Assembly: GCF_963676685.1 (NCBI RefSeq)
Contig: NC_092344.1
Location: forward strand, 44,166,830 to 44,230,829
DNA length: 64,000 nt
Source: Mytilus edulis
Lineage: Eukaryota > Mollusca > Bivalvia > Mytilida > Mytilidae
Direction of reading: 5' to 3'
In this document: positions 46,166-57,371 of the stretch, in pieces
Layout of the letters: each line of letters starts with the position of its first letter
Position numbering within the stretch: position 1 is the first letter of the stretch
Program-made: the position numbers and the translations under genes
The notes under the pieces: generated by a model
Told to the model about the DNA's origin: nothing
What the model saw: the letters and a program-made list of their open reading frames with translations, nothing else
Database searches by the model: none

Positions 46166-46903
46166 CTAAAACTGACTCAAGGCAAGACGGACTGAGATGG
46201 CATCAGCACGTTTTTCAACAGAGGGTTCAAGCATAGAGGAGACAAGGGATTTTACGATGTCGCTAGTGTTTTCGGGGAAAGAGAGGGTGTTTGAGAGTTG
46301 AGCTTTGACCATAGAGGTTGCGTCACTATCGGAGAATGGGAAAGCTCCGAAGAGCATGACGTAGAGCATAACTCCCATACTCCACATGTCGGCTTTCATG
46401 GTGTTGTGTTCCATTCCCATAATAACTTCGGGGGCAGCGTATGGGAGGGTTCCACAAAATTCTTCAGATTCGGCAACAACAACGGTTGATTTGGCAAATC
46501 CAAAATCGGCCAGTTTGACACATCCATTTGATAACAAGACGTTTTCTAATTTAATGTCATTGTGGGCGATTCCGTTTAAGTGGCAGTATTCGACTGCTTT
46601 GACAACTTGAGAGAAGACAGATAGGGTGGCTTCAACGGACATGAGGCCGTTTTTCATTATGTATTCAAAAACATCTCCGAATTCAGCGAATTCCATCAAA
46701 ACGAAGGCAAATTCTTCGGCTTCGATGATTTCAATGGCTTCGACAATGTTTTCGTGTTTGAGGCTGAGGAAAGCTTCAAACTCAGTAGAGGTTTTGAGGA
46801 CTTTTTTAATTGCAACTTTACCGAATACTTCGCTAGAGGCGGAGAAAACTTCTTCAGTTAGGGCTACAACGTTTGAAAGTCCACTGTTCAATAAAAATTC
46901 CAT
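46166..46903 (-). CDS. Atypical Ser/Thr protein kinase, array copy 1
   Basis: Single-exon 245-aa kinase with little outside the catalytic domain. Visible: VAIKK with the ATP-binding Lys33, alpha-C Glu probably Glu43, catalytic loop HNDIKLEN (Asp116, Asn121), DFG 133-135, activation loop to APE 157-159, DMWSMG (Asp172), and the C-lobe Arg232. The stretch EFCGTLPYAAPE and the LADFGFAKS motif point to the CAMK group, closest in style to TSSK/AMPK-related kinases. Oddities: none of the three glycines of the G-loop is present (Val12, Ala14, Glu17 align there), HRD is HND, and Glu148 sits where TSSK/AMPK-type kinases carry the activating Thr. The ATG is the first in frame and lies about 28 nt from a TATA-predicted start. 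Substrates unknown. Confidence 0.93.
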   Translation of the reverse strand: MEFLLNSGLSNVVALTEEVFSASSEVFGKVAIKKVLKTSTEFEAFLSLKHENIVEAIEIIEAEEFAFVLMEFAEFGDVFEYIMKNGLMSVEATLSVFSQVVKAVEYCHLNGIAHNDIKLENVLLSNGCVKLADFGFAKSTVVVAESEEFCGTLPYAAPEVIMGMEHNTMKADMWSMGVMLYVMLFGAFPFSDSDATSMVKAQLSNTLSFPENTSDIVKSLVSSMLEPSVEKRADAISVRLALSQF

Positions 46904-46911
46904 TTTAAATT

Positions 46912-46959
46912 GGCGTGAATTTAGTGTAATAAAGGTATCAAAATACTGAAATTCACGCC
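46912..46959. promoter_or_regulatory. 11-bp inverted repeat across the kinase start region
   Basis: GGCGTGAATTT (46912-46922) and AAATTCACGCC (46949-46959) are perfect inverses 26 bp apart, overlapping the TATA box edge and the predicted 5' UTR. All other copies have GGCGTGGATTT, which keeps a G-T wobble. Confidence 0.5.
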
Positions 46960-46966
46960 TTATATA
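46959..46966 (-). promoter_or_regulatory. TATA box of kinase copy 1
   Basis: TATATAAG on the kinase strand, 56-63 bp upstream of the ATG, predicting a start about 28 nt before it. The same box starts at 48826, 50693, 52561, 54429, 56297, 58165, 60033, 61901 and 63769 in the other units. Confidence 0.7.
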
Positions 46967-47964
46967 GTGATATGGCTGCTACGGACTGTTCCAATAATTG
47001 ATGCTCAAGGGTGGAAAGTTCAAATAAAGGCTTTCTTACACAATAAAACAGTACATTATTGAACAATCTCCCCTTTTCATTAATGGTAACTACTCTTACA
47101 AACGGTAAACAAAGTATTTGGTTGTACTAGGGCATTTATCTTATAAGTTTACCGTGTTGCCTTTTAACTGTGGTGTTTACCGTAACCATAAACTTTTACG
47201 ATAAAGGTTTGCCGTAACCCAACAAGTCATTATACAGTTCAGTTTACCGTTTCGTCGTATGCAAAAATTACCACAGCAAGCCAAATGTAAACCGATGAAA
47301 TCATTTTCGTTTTAAAAGAAGATATGTGTTACCAATATATTTAAGTTATTGGGATTAGAACACGATTCCATAAAATATATAACTATGGACTGACCATAAA
47401 TTCTTGTTTACTGTAACCACATGAAATCGGTTACAAAGCCGATTCTCAAACCTTCAATACAAAGAAAGTTAGAGGATTGTTAGAGAATAATAGTCAACTT
47501 GTTTTCCATTTCTCCCCAAACCCATGAACCTCCGGCTGTAATTTTAAAATGCATTCTTGTTTACCGTAACCGCTCAATATATTAGTCCCATAATCCCATT
47601 ATCACAATTAGAATATCTTATGTTATCCTTATAAGCTACAGCTTGCTTTGTTACGGGATTGTGCGGTGATACGGTAAACTAGAATAACAATTAATGAATA
47701 GACGAAGTCGTAGCTTGCGCCTTCTAATTTTCTGTTTCTCTGCATTCAAGGTTTTTCGGAAGAAACCATTTTTAATTCACGTCACAGTAAGTCTATTAAT
47801 GAAAATAGAATGAGTTTGTTGAAACAAAGAAGATGGGAAGATGAATGGAATATAAAATTGATTGATACAATTATGTTTACCGTACCCTTATATTGTATCG
47901 GATAAAGGTATGCTAAAGGAAAATGTTTACATGGTTTACCGTAACAATCGAATGGACAAAAAAA
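46967..47964. promoter_or_regulatory. Array spacer with repeated GTTTACCGTAAC-like motifs
   Basis: Motif positions in this unit: reverse at 47103-47110 and 47672-47679; forward at 47147, 47175, 47207 (GTTTGCCGTAAC), 47242, 47406 (GTTTACTGTAAC), 47559, 47875 and 47934. Four are the full 12-mer or one base off. The part TGTTTAC/GTAAACA also fits the forkhead consensus. No ORF. The same spacer recurs between all later copies. Confidence 0.65.
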
Positions 47965-48032
47965 AAGCATCCTTGAAATCGCAACAAGCTCCTACGACGG
48001 AGCCTGTTGTGATTTCAAGGATGCTTGGGTAT

Positions 48033-48770
48033 CTAAAACTGACTCAAGGCAAGACGGACTGAGATGGCATCAGCACGTTTTTCAACAGAGGGTTCAAGCA
48101 TAGAGGAGACAAGGGATTTTACGATGTCGCTAGTGTTTTCGGGGAAAGAGAGGGTGTTTGAGAGTTGAGCTTTGACCATAGAGGTTGCGTCACTATCGGA
48201 GAATGGGAAAGCTCCGAAGAGCATGACGTAGAGCATAACTCCCATACTCCACATGTCGGCTTTCATGGTGTTGTGTTCCATTCCCATAATAACTTCGGGG
48301 GCAGCGTATGGGAGGGTTCCACAAAATTCTTCAGATTCGGCAACAACAACGGTTGATTTGGCAAATCCAAAATCGGCCAGTTTGACACATCCATTTGATA
48401 ACAAGACGTTTTCTAATTTAATGTCATTGTGGGCGATTCCGTTTAAGTGGCAGTATTCGACTGCTTTGACAACTTGAGAGAAGACAGATAGGGTGGCTTC
48501 AACGGACATGAGGCCGTTTTTCATTATGTATTCAAAAACATCTCCGAATTCAGCGAATTCCATCAAAACGAAGGCAAATTCTTCGGCTTCGATGATTTCA
48601 ATGGCTTCGACAATGTTTTCGTGTTTGAGGCTGAGGAAAGCTTCAAACTCAGTAGAGGTTTTGAGGACTTTTTTAATTGCAACTTTACCGAATACTTCGC
48701 TAGAGGCGGAGAAAACTTCTTCAGTTAGGGCTACAACGTTTGAAAGTCCACTGTTCAATAAAAATTCCAT
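48033..48770 (-). CDS. Atypical protein kinase, array copy 2
   Basis: Protein identical to copy 1. Its upstream spacer (to 49831) is of the same variant class as that of copy 1 (GCAAAAATTA, CCATAAAA, GACGAAG), but its 5' leader has GGCGTGGATTT like all later copies. Confidence 0.92.
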   Translation of the reverse strand: MEFLLNSGLSNVVALTEEVFSASSEVFGKVAIKKVLKTSTEFEAFLSLKHENIVEAIEIIEAEEFAFVLMEFAEFGDVFEYIMKNGLMSVEATLSVFSQVVKAVEYCHLNGIAHNDIKLENVLLSNGCVKLADFGFAKSTVVVAESEEFCGTLPYAAPEVIMGMEHNTMKADMWSMGVMLYVMLFGAFPFSDSDATSMVKAQLSNTLSFPENTSDIVKSLVSSMLEPSVEKRADAISVRLALSQF

Positions 48771-49899
48771 TTTAAATTGGCGTGGATTTAGTGTAATAAA
48801 GGTATCAAAATACTGAAATTCACGCCTTATATAGTGATATGGCTGCTACGGACTGTTCCAATAATTGATGCTCAAGGGTGGAAAGTTCAAATAAAGGCTT
48901 TCTTACACAATAAAACAGTACATTATTGAACAATCTCCCCTTTTCATTAATGGTAACTACTCTTACAAACGGTAAACAAAGTATTTGGTTGTACTAGGGC
49001 ATTTATCTTATAAGTTTACCGTGTTGCCTTTTAACTGTGGTGTTTACCGTAACCATAAACTTTTACGATAAAGGTTTGCCGTAACCCAACAAGTCATTAT
49101 ACAGTTCAGTTTACCGTTTCGTCGTATGCAAAAATTACCACAGCAAGCCAAATGTAAACCGATGAAATCATTTTCGTTTTAAAAGAAGATATGTGTTACC
49201 AATATATTTAAGTTATTGGGATTAGAACACGATTCCATAAAATATATAACTATGGACTGACCATAAATTCTTGTTTACTGTAACCACATGAAATCGGTTA
49301 CAAAGCCGATTCTCAAACCTTCAATACAAAGAAAGTTAGAGGATTGTTAGAGAATAATAGTCAACTTGTTTTCCATTTCTCCCCAAACCCATGAACCTCC
49401 GGCTGTAATTTTAAAATGCATTCTTGTTTACCGTAACCGCTCAATATATTAGTCCCATAATCCCATTATCACAATTAGAATATCTTATGTTATCCTTATA
49501 AGCTACAGCTTGCTTTGTTACGGGATTGTGCGGTGATACGGTAAACTAGAATAACAATTAATGAATAGACGAAGTCGTAGCTTGCGCCTTCTAATTTTCT
49601 GTTTCTCTGCATTCAAGGTTTTTCGGAAGAAACCATTTTTAATTCACGTCACAGTAAGTCTATTAATGAAAATAGAATGAGTTTGTTGAAACAAAGAAGA
49701 TGGGAAGATGAATGGAATATAAAATTGATTGATACAATTATGTTTACCGTACCCTTATATTGTATCGGATAAAGGTATGCTAAAGGAAAATGTTTACATG
49801 GTTTACCGTAACAATCGAATGGACAAAAAAAAAGCATCCTTGAAATCGCAACAAGCTCCTACGACGGAGCCTGTTGTGATTTCAAGGATGCTTGGGTAT

Positions 49900-50637
49900 C
49901 TAAAACTGACTCAAGGCAAGACGGACTGAGATGGCATCAGCACGTTTTTCAACAGAGGGTTCAAGCATAGAGGAGACAAGGGATTTTACGATGTCGCTAG
50001 TGTTTTCGGGGAAAGAGAGGGTGTTTGAGAGTTGAGCTTTGACCATAGAGGTTGCGTCACTATCGGAGAATGGGAAAGCTCCGAAGAGCATGACGTAGAG
50101 CATAACTCCCATACTCCACATGTCGGCTTTCATGGTGTTGTGTTCCATTCCCATAATAACTTCGGGGGCAGCGTATGGGAGGGTTCCACAAAATTCTTCA
50201 GATTCGGCAACAACAACGGTTGATTTGGCAAATCCAAAATCGGCCAGTTTGACACATCCATTTGATAACAAGACGTTTTCTAATTTAATGTCATTGTGGG
50301 CGATTCCGTTTAAGTGGCAGTATTCGACTGCTTTGACAACTTGAGAGAAGACAGATAGGGTGGCTTCAACGGACATGAGGCCGTTTTTCATTATGTATTC
50401 AAAAACATCTCCGAATTCAGCGAATTCCATCAAAACGAAGGCAAATTCTTCGGCTTCGATGATTTCAATGGCTTCGACAATGTTTTCGTGTTTGAGGCTG
50501 AGGAAAGCTTCAAACTCAGTAGAGGTTTTGAGGACTTTTTTAATTGCAACTTTACCGAATACTTCGCTAGAGGCGGAGAAAACTTCTTCAGTTAGGGCTA
50601 CAACGTTTGAAAGTCCACTGTTCAATAAAAATTCCAT
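49900..50637 (-). CDS. Atypical protein kinase, array copy 3
   Basis: Protein identical to copy 1. This copy is the switch point: its 3' hairpin still has the nine-T run of copies 1-2, while its upstream spacer is the first of the second variant class (GCAATAATTA, CCACAAAA, GACTAAG). Confidence 0.92.
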   Translation of the reverse strand: MEFLLNSGLSNVVALTEEVFSASSEVFGKVAIKKVLKTSTEFEAFLSLKHENIVEAIEIIEAEEFAFVLMEFAEFGDVFEYIMKNGLMSVEATLSVFSQVVKAVEYCHLNGIAHNDIKLENVLLSNGCVKLADFGFAKSTVVVAESEEFCGTLPYAAPEVIMGMEHNTMKADMWSMGVMLYVMLFGAFPFSDSDATSMVKAQLSNTLSFPENTSDIVKSLVSSMLEPSVEKRADAISVRLALSQF

Positions 50638-51767
50638 TTTAAATTGGCGTGGATTTAGTGTAATAAAGGTATCAAAATACTGAAATTCACGCCTTATATA
50701 GTGATATGGCTGCTACGGACTGTTCCAATAATTGATGCTCAAGGGTGGAAAGTTCAAATAAAGGCTTTCTTACACAATAAAACAGTACATTATTGAACAA
50801 TCTCCCCTTTTCATTAATGGTAACTACTCTTACAAACGGTAAACAAAGTATTTGGTTGTACTAGGGCATTTATCTTATAAGTTTACCGTGTTGCCTTTTA
50901 ACTGTGGTGTTTACCGTAACCATAAACTTTTACGATAAAGGTTTGCCGTAACCCAACAAGTCATTATACAGTTCAGTTTACCGTTTCGTCGTATGCAATA
51001 ATTACCACAGCAAGCCAAATGTAAACCGATGAAATCATTTTCGTTTTAAAAGAAGATATGTGTTACCAATATATTTAAGTTATTGGGATTAGAACACGAT
51101 TCCACAAAATATATAACTATGGACTGACCATAAATTCTTGTTTACTGTAACCACATGAAATCGGTTACAAAGCCGATTCTCAAACCTTCAATACAAAGAA
51201 AGTTAGAGGATTGTTAGAGAATAATAGTCAACTTGTTTTCCATTTCTCCCCAAACCCATGAACCTCCGGCTGTAATTTTAAAATGCATTCTTGTTTACCG
51301 TAACCGCTCAATATATTAGTCCCATAATCCCATTATCACAATTAGAATATCTTATGTTATCCTTATAAGCTACAGCTTGCTTTGTTACGGGATTGTGCGG
51401 TGATACGGTAAACTAGAATAACAATTAATGAATAGACTAAGTCGTAGCTTGCGCCTTCTAATTTTCTGTTTCTCTGCATTCAAGGTTTTTCGGAAGAAAC
51501 CATTTTTAATTCACGTCACAGTAAGTCTATTAATGAAAATAGAATGAGTTTGTTGAAACAAAGAAGATGGGAAGATGAATGGAATATAAAATTGATTGAT
51601 ACAATTATGTTTACCGTACCCTTATATTGTATCGGATAAAGGTATGCTAAAGGAAAATGTTTACATGGTTTACCGTAACAATCGAATGGACAAAAAAAAA
51701 AGCATCCTTGAAATCGCAACAAGCTCCTACGACGGAGCCTGTTGTGATTTCAAGGATGCTTGGGTAT

Positions 51768-52505
51768 CTAAAACTGACTCAAGGCAAGACGGACTGAGAT
51801 GGCATCAGCACGTTTTTCAACAGAGGGTTCAAGCATAGAGGAGACAAGGGATTTTACGATGTCGCTAGTGTTTTCGGGGAAAGAGAGGGTGTTTGAGAGT
51901 TGAGCTTTGACCATAGAGGTTGCGTCACTATCGGAGAATGGGAAAGCTCCGAAGAGCATGACGTAGAGCATAACTCCCATACTCCACATGTCGGCTTTCA
52001 TGGTGTTGTGTTCCATTCCCATAATAACTTCGGGGGCAGCGTATGGGAGGGTTCCACAAAATTCTTCAGATTCGGCAACAACAACGGTTGATTTGGCAAA
52101 TCCAAAATCGGCCAGTTTGACACATCCATTTGATAACAAGACGTTTTCTAATTTAATGTCATTGTGGGCGATTCCGTTTAAGTGGCAGTATTCGACTGCT
52201 TTGACAACTTGAGAGAAGACAGATAGGGTGGCTTCAACGGACATGAGGCCGTTTTTCATTATGTATTCAAAAACATCTCCGAATTCAGCGAATTCCATCA
52301 AAACGAAGGCAAATTCTTCGGCTTCGATGATTTCAATGGCTTCGACAATGTTTTCGTGTTTGAGGCTGAGGAAAGCTTCAAACTCAGTAGAGGTTTTGAG
52401 GACTTTTTTAATTGCAACTTTACCGAATACTTCGCTAGAGGCGGAGAAAACTTCTTCAGTTAGGGCTACAACGTTTGAAAGTCCACTGTTCAATAAAAAT
52501 TCCAT
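51768..52505 (-). CDS. Atypical protein kinase, array copy 4
   Basis: Protein identical to copy 1. First copy whose hairpin is followed by ten T, which accounts for the change from a 1867- to an 1868-bp period. Confidence 0.92.
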   Translation of the reverse strand: MEFLLNSGLSNVVALTEEVFSASSEVFGKVAIKKVLKTSTEFEAFLSLKHENIVEAIEIIEAEEFAFVLMEFAEFGDVFEYIMKNGLMSVEATLSVFSQVVKAVEYCHLNGIAHNDIKLENVLLSNGCVKLADFGFAKSTVVVAESEEFCGTLPYAAPEVIMGMEHNTMKADMWSMGVMLYVMLFGAFPFSDSDATSMVKAQLSNTLSFPENTSDIVKSLVSSMLEPSVEKRADAISVRLALSQF

Positions 52506-53635
52506 TTTAAATTGGCGTGGATTTAGTGTAATAAAGGTATCAAAATACTGAAATTCACGCCTTATATAGTGATATGGCTGCTACGGACTGTTCCAATAAT
52601 TGATGCTCAAGGGTGGAAAGTTCAAATAAAGGCTTTCTTACACAATAAAACAGTACATTATTGAACAATCTCCCCTTTTCATTAATGGTAACTACTCTTA
52701 CAAACGGTAAACAAAGTATTTGGTTGTACTAGGGCATTTATCTTATAAGTTTACCGTGTTGCCTTTTAACTGTGGTGTTTACCGTAACCATAAACTTTTA
52801 CGATAAAGGTTTGCCGTAACCCAACAAGTCATTATACAGTTCAGTTTACCGTTTCGTCGTATGCAATAATTACCACAGCAAGCCAAATGTAAACCGATGA
52901 AATCATTTTCGTTTTAAAAGAAGATATGTGTTACCAATATATTTAAGTTATTGGGATTAGAACACGATTCCACAAAATATATAACTATGGACTGACCATA
53001 AATTCTTGTTTACTGTAACCACATGAAATCGGTTACAAAGCCGATTCTCAAACCTTCAATACAAAGAAAGTTAGAGGATTGTTAGAGAATAATAGTCAAC
53101 TTGTTTTCCATTTCTCCCCAAACCCATGAACCTCCGGCTGTAATTTTAAAATGCATTCTTGTTTACCGTAACCGCTCAATATATTAGTCCCATAATCCCA
53201 TTATCACAATTAGAATATCTTATGTTATCCTTATAAGCTACAGCTTGCTTTGTTACGGGATTGTGCGGTGATACGGTAAACTAGAATAACAATTAATGAA
53301 TAGACTAAGTCGTAGCTTGCGCCTTCTAATTTTCTGTTTCTCTGCATTCAAGGTTTTTCGGAAGAAACCATTTTTAATTCACGTCACAGTAAGTCTATTA
53401 ATGAAAATAGAATGAGTTTGTTGAAACAAAGAAGATGGGAAGATGAATGGAATATAAAATTGATTGATACAATTATGTTTACCGTACCCTTATATTGTAT
53501 CGGATAAAGGTATGCTAAAGGAAAATGTTTACATGGTTTACCGTAACAATCGAATGGACAAAAAAAAAAGCATCCTTGAAATCGCAACAAGCTCCTACGA
53601 CGGAGCCTGTTGTGATTTCAAGGATGCTTGGGTAT

Positions 53636-54373
53636 CTAAAACTGACTCAAGGCAAGACGGACTGAGATGGCATCAGCACGTTTTTCAACAGAGGGTTCAA
53701 GCATAGAGGAGACAAGGGATTTTACGATGTCGCTAGTGTTTTCGGGGAAAGAGAGGGTGTTTGAGAGTTGAGCTTTGACCATAGAGGTTGCGTCACTATC
53801 GGAGAATGGGAAAGCTCCGAAGAGCATGACGTAGAGCATAACTCCCATACTCCACATGTCGGCTTTCATGGTGTTGTGTTCCATTCCCATAATAACTTCG
53901 GGGGCAGCGTATGGGAGGGTTCCACAAAATTCTTCAGATTCGGCAACAACAACGGTTGATTTGGCAAATCCAAAATCGGCCAGTTTGACACATCCATTTG
54001 ATAACAAGACGTTTTCTAATTTAATGTCATTGTGGGCGATTCCGTTTAAGTGGCAGTATTCGACTGCTTTGACAACTTGAGAGAAGACAGATAGGGTGGC
54101 TTCAACGGACATGAGGCCGTTTTTCATTATGTATTCAAAAACATCTCCGAATTCAGCGAATTCCATCAAAACGAAGGCAAATTCTTCGGCTTCGATGATT
54201 TCAATGGCTTCGACAATGTTTTCGTGTTTGAGGCTGAGGAAAGCTTCAAACTCAGTAGAGGTTTTGAGGACTTTTTTAATTGCAACTTTACCGAATACTT
54301 CGCTAGAGGCGGAGAAAACTTCTTCAGTTAGGGCTACAACGTTTGAAAGTCCACTGTTCAATAAAAATTCCAT
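53636..54373 (-). CDS. Atypical protein kinase, array copy 5
   Basis: Protein identical to copy 1; unit indistinguishable by eye from copy 4, spacer of the second class. Confidence 0.92.
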   Translation of the reverse strand: MEFLLNSGLSNVVALTEEVFSASSEVFGKVAIKKVLKTSTEFEAFLSLKHENIVEAIEIIEAEEFAFVLMEFAEFGDVFEYIMKNGLMSVEATLSVFSQVVKAVEYCHLNGIAHNDIKLENVLLSNGCVKLADFGFAKSTVVVAESEEFCGTLPYAAPEVIMGMEHNTMKADMWSMGVMLYVMLFGAFPFSDSDATSMVKAQLSNTLSFPENTSDIVKSLVSSMLEPSVEKRADAISVRLALSQF

Positions 54374-55503
54374 TTTAAATTGGCGTGGATTTAGTGTAAT
54401 AAAGGTATCAAAATACTGAAATTCACGCCTTATATAGTGATATGGCTGCTACGGACTGTTCCAATAATTGATGCTCAAGGGTGGAAAGTTCAAATAAAGG
54501 CTTTCTTACACAATAAAACAGTACATTATTGAACAATCTCCCCTTTTCATTAATGGTAACTACTCTTACAAACGGTAAACAAAGTATTTGGTTGTACTAG
54601 GGCATTTATCTTATAAGTTTACCGTGTTGCCTTTTAACTGTGGTGTTTACCGTAACCATAAACTTTTACGATAAAGGTTTGCCGTAACCCAACAAGTCAT
54701 TATACAGTTCAGTTTACCGTTTCGTCGTATGCAATAATTACCACAGCAAGCCAAATGTAAACCGATGAAATCATTTTCGTTTTAAAAGAAGATATGTGTT
54801 ACCAATATATTTAAGTTATTGGGATTAGAACACGATTCCACAAAATATATAACTATGGACTGACCATAAATTCTTGTTTACTGTAACCACATGAAATCGG
54901 TTACAAAGCCGATTCTCAAACCTTCAATACAAAGAAAGTTAGAGGATTGTTAGAGAATAATAGTCAACTTGTTTTCCATTTCTCCCCAAACCCATGAACC
55001 TCCGGCTGTAATTTTAAAATGCATTCTTGTTTACCGTAACCGCTCAATATATTAGTCCCATAATCCCATTATCACAATTAGAATATCTTATGTTATCCTT
55101 ATAAGCTACAGCTTGCTTTGTTACGGGATTGTGCGGTGATACGGTAAACTAGAATAACAATTAATGAATAGACTAAGTCGTAGCTTGCGCCTTCTAATTT
55201 TCTGTTTCTCTGCATTCAAGGTTTTTCGGAAGAAACCATTTTTAATTCACGTCACAGTAAGTCTATTAATGAAAATAGAATGAGTTTGTTGAAACAAAGA
55301 AGATGGGAAGATGAATGGAATATAAAATTGATTGATACAATTATGTTTACCGTACCCTTATATTGTATCGGATAAAGGTATGCTAAAGGAAAATGTTTAC
55401 ATGGTTTACCGTAACAATCGAATGGACAAAAAAAAAAGCATCCTTGAAATCGCAACAAGCTCCTACGACGGAGCCTGTTGTGATTTCAAGGATGCTTGGG
55501 TAT

Positions 55504-56241
55504 CTAAAACTGACTCAAGGCAAGACGGACTGAGATGGCATCAGCACGTTTTTCAACAGAGGGTTCAAGCATAGAGGAGACAAGGGATTTTACGATGTCG
55601 CTAGTGTTTTCGGGGAAAGAGAGGGTGTTTGAGAGTTGAGCTTTGACCATAGAGGTTGCGTCACTATCGGAGAATGGGAAAGCTCCGAAGAGCATGACGT
55701 AGAGCATAACTCCCATACTCCACATGTCGGCTTTCATGGTGTTGTGTTCCATTCCCATAATAACTTCGGGGGCAGCGTATGGGAGGGTTCCACAAAATTC
55801 TTCAGATTCGGCAACAACAACGGTTGATTTGGCAAATCCAAAATCGGCCAGTTTGACACATCCATTTGATAACAAGACGTTTTCTAATTTAATGTCATTG
55901 TGGGCGATTCCGTTTAAGTGGCAGTATTCGACTGCTTTGACAACTTGAGAGAAGACAGATAGGGTGGCTTCAACGGACATGAGGCCGTTTTTCATTATGT
56001 ATTCAAAAACATCTCCGAATTCAGCGAATTCCATCAAAACGAAGGCAAATTCTTCGGCTTCGATGATTTCAATGGCTTCGACAATGTTTTCGTGTTTGAG
56101 GCTGAGGAAAGCTTCAAACTCAGTAGAGGTTTTGAGGACTTTTTTAATTGCAACTTTACCGAATACTTCGCTAGAGGCGGAGAAAACTTCTTCAGTTAGG
56201 GCTACAACGTTTGAAAGTCCACTGTTCAATAAAAATTCCAT
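55504..56241 (-). CDS. Atypical protein kinase, array copy 6
   Basis: Protein identical to copy 1; spacer of the second class, TATA at 56297, hairpin at 55436. Confidence 0.92.
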   Translation of the reverse strand: MEFLLNSGLSNVVALTEEVFSASSEVFGKVAIKKVLKTSTEFEAFLSLKHENIVEAIEIIEAEEFAFVLMEFAEFGDVFEYIMKNGLMSVEATLSVFSQVVKAVEYCHLNGIAHNDIKLENVLLSNGCVKLADFGFAKSTVVVAESEEFCGTLPYAAPEVIMGMEHNTMKADMWSMGVMLYVMLFGAFPFSDSDATSMVKAQLSNTLSFPENTSDIVKSLVSSMLEPSVEKRADAISVRLALSQF

Positions 56242-57371
56242 TTTAAATTGGCGTGGATTTAGTGTAATAAAGGTATCAAAATACTGAAATTCACGCCTTA
56301 TATAGTGATATGGCTGCTACGGACTGTTCCAATAATTGATGCTCAAGGGTGGAAAGTTCAAATAAAGGCTTTCTTACACAATAAAACAGTACATTATTGA
56401 ACAATCTCCCCTTTTCATTAATGGTAACTACTCTTACAAACGGTAAACAAAGTATTTGGTTGTACTAGGGCATTTATCTTATAAGTTTACCGTGTTGCCT
56501 TTTAACTGTGGTGTTTACCGTAACCATAAACTTTTACGATAAAGGTTTGCCGTAACCCAACAAGTCATTATACAGTTCAGTTTACCGTTTCGTCGTATGC
56601 AATAATTACCACAGCAAGCCAAATGTAAACCGATGAAATCATTTTCGTTTTAAAAGAAGATATGTGTTACCAATATATTTAAGTTATTGGGATTAGAACA
56701 CGATTCCACAAAATATATAACTATGGACTGACCATAAATTCTTGTTTACTGTAACCACATGAAATCGGTTACAAAGCCGATTCTCAAACCTTCAATACAA
56801 AGAAAGTTAGAGGATTGTTAGAGAATAATAGTCAACTTGTTTTCCATTTCTCCCCAAACCCATGAACCTCCGGCTGTAATTTTAAAATGCATTCTTGTTT
56901 ACCGTAACCGCTCAATATATTAGTCCCATAATCCCATTATCACAATTAGAATATCTTATGTTATCCTTATAAGCTACAGCTTGCTTTGTTACGGGATTGT
57001 GCGGTGATACGGTAAACTAGAATAACAATTAATGAATAGACTAAGTCGTAGCTTGCGCCTTCTAATTTTCTGTTTCTCTGCATTCAAGGTTTTTCGGAAG
57101 AAACCATTTTTAATTCACGTCACAGTAAGTCTATTAATGAAAATAGAATGAGTTTGTTGAAACAAAGAAGATGGGAAGATGAATGGAATATAAAATTGAT
57201 TGATACAATTATGTTTACCGTACCCTTATATTGTATCGGATAAAGGTATGCTAAAGGAAAATGTTTACATGGTTTACCGTAACAATCGAATGGACAAAAA
57301 AAAAAGCATCCTTGAAATCGCAACAAGCTCCTACGACGGAGCCTGTTGTGATTTCAAGGATGCTTGGGTAT

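Noticed and set aside
46298-46949. Plus-strand ORFs of 63, 74 and 107 codons opposite each kinase copy
   Set aside because: They lie antisense to the conserved kinase domain and recur only because the whole unit is copied. No independent motif or promoter.
47782-48062. Minus-strand ORF of 62-68 codons and plus-strand ORF of 66-80 codons at each hairpin
   Set aside because: They run through the hairpin arms and change length with a one-base slip in the A-run between units, so the frames are not maintained.
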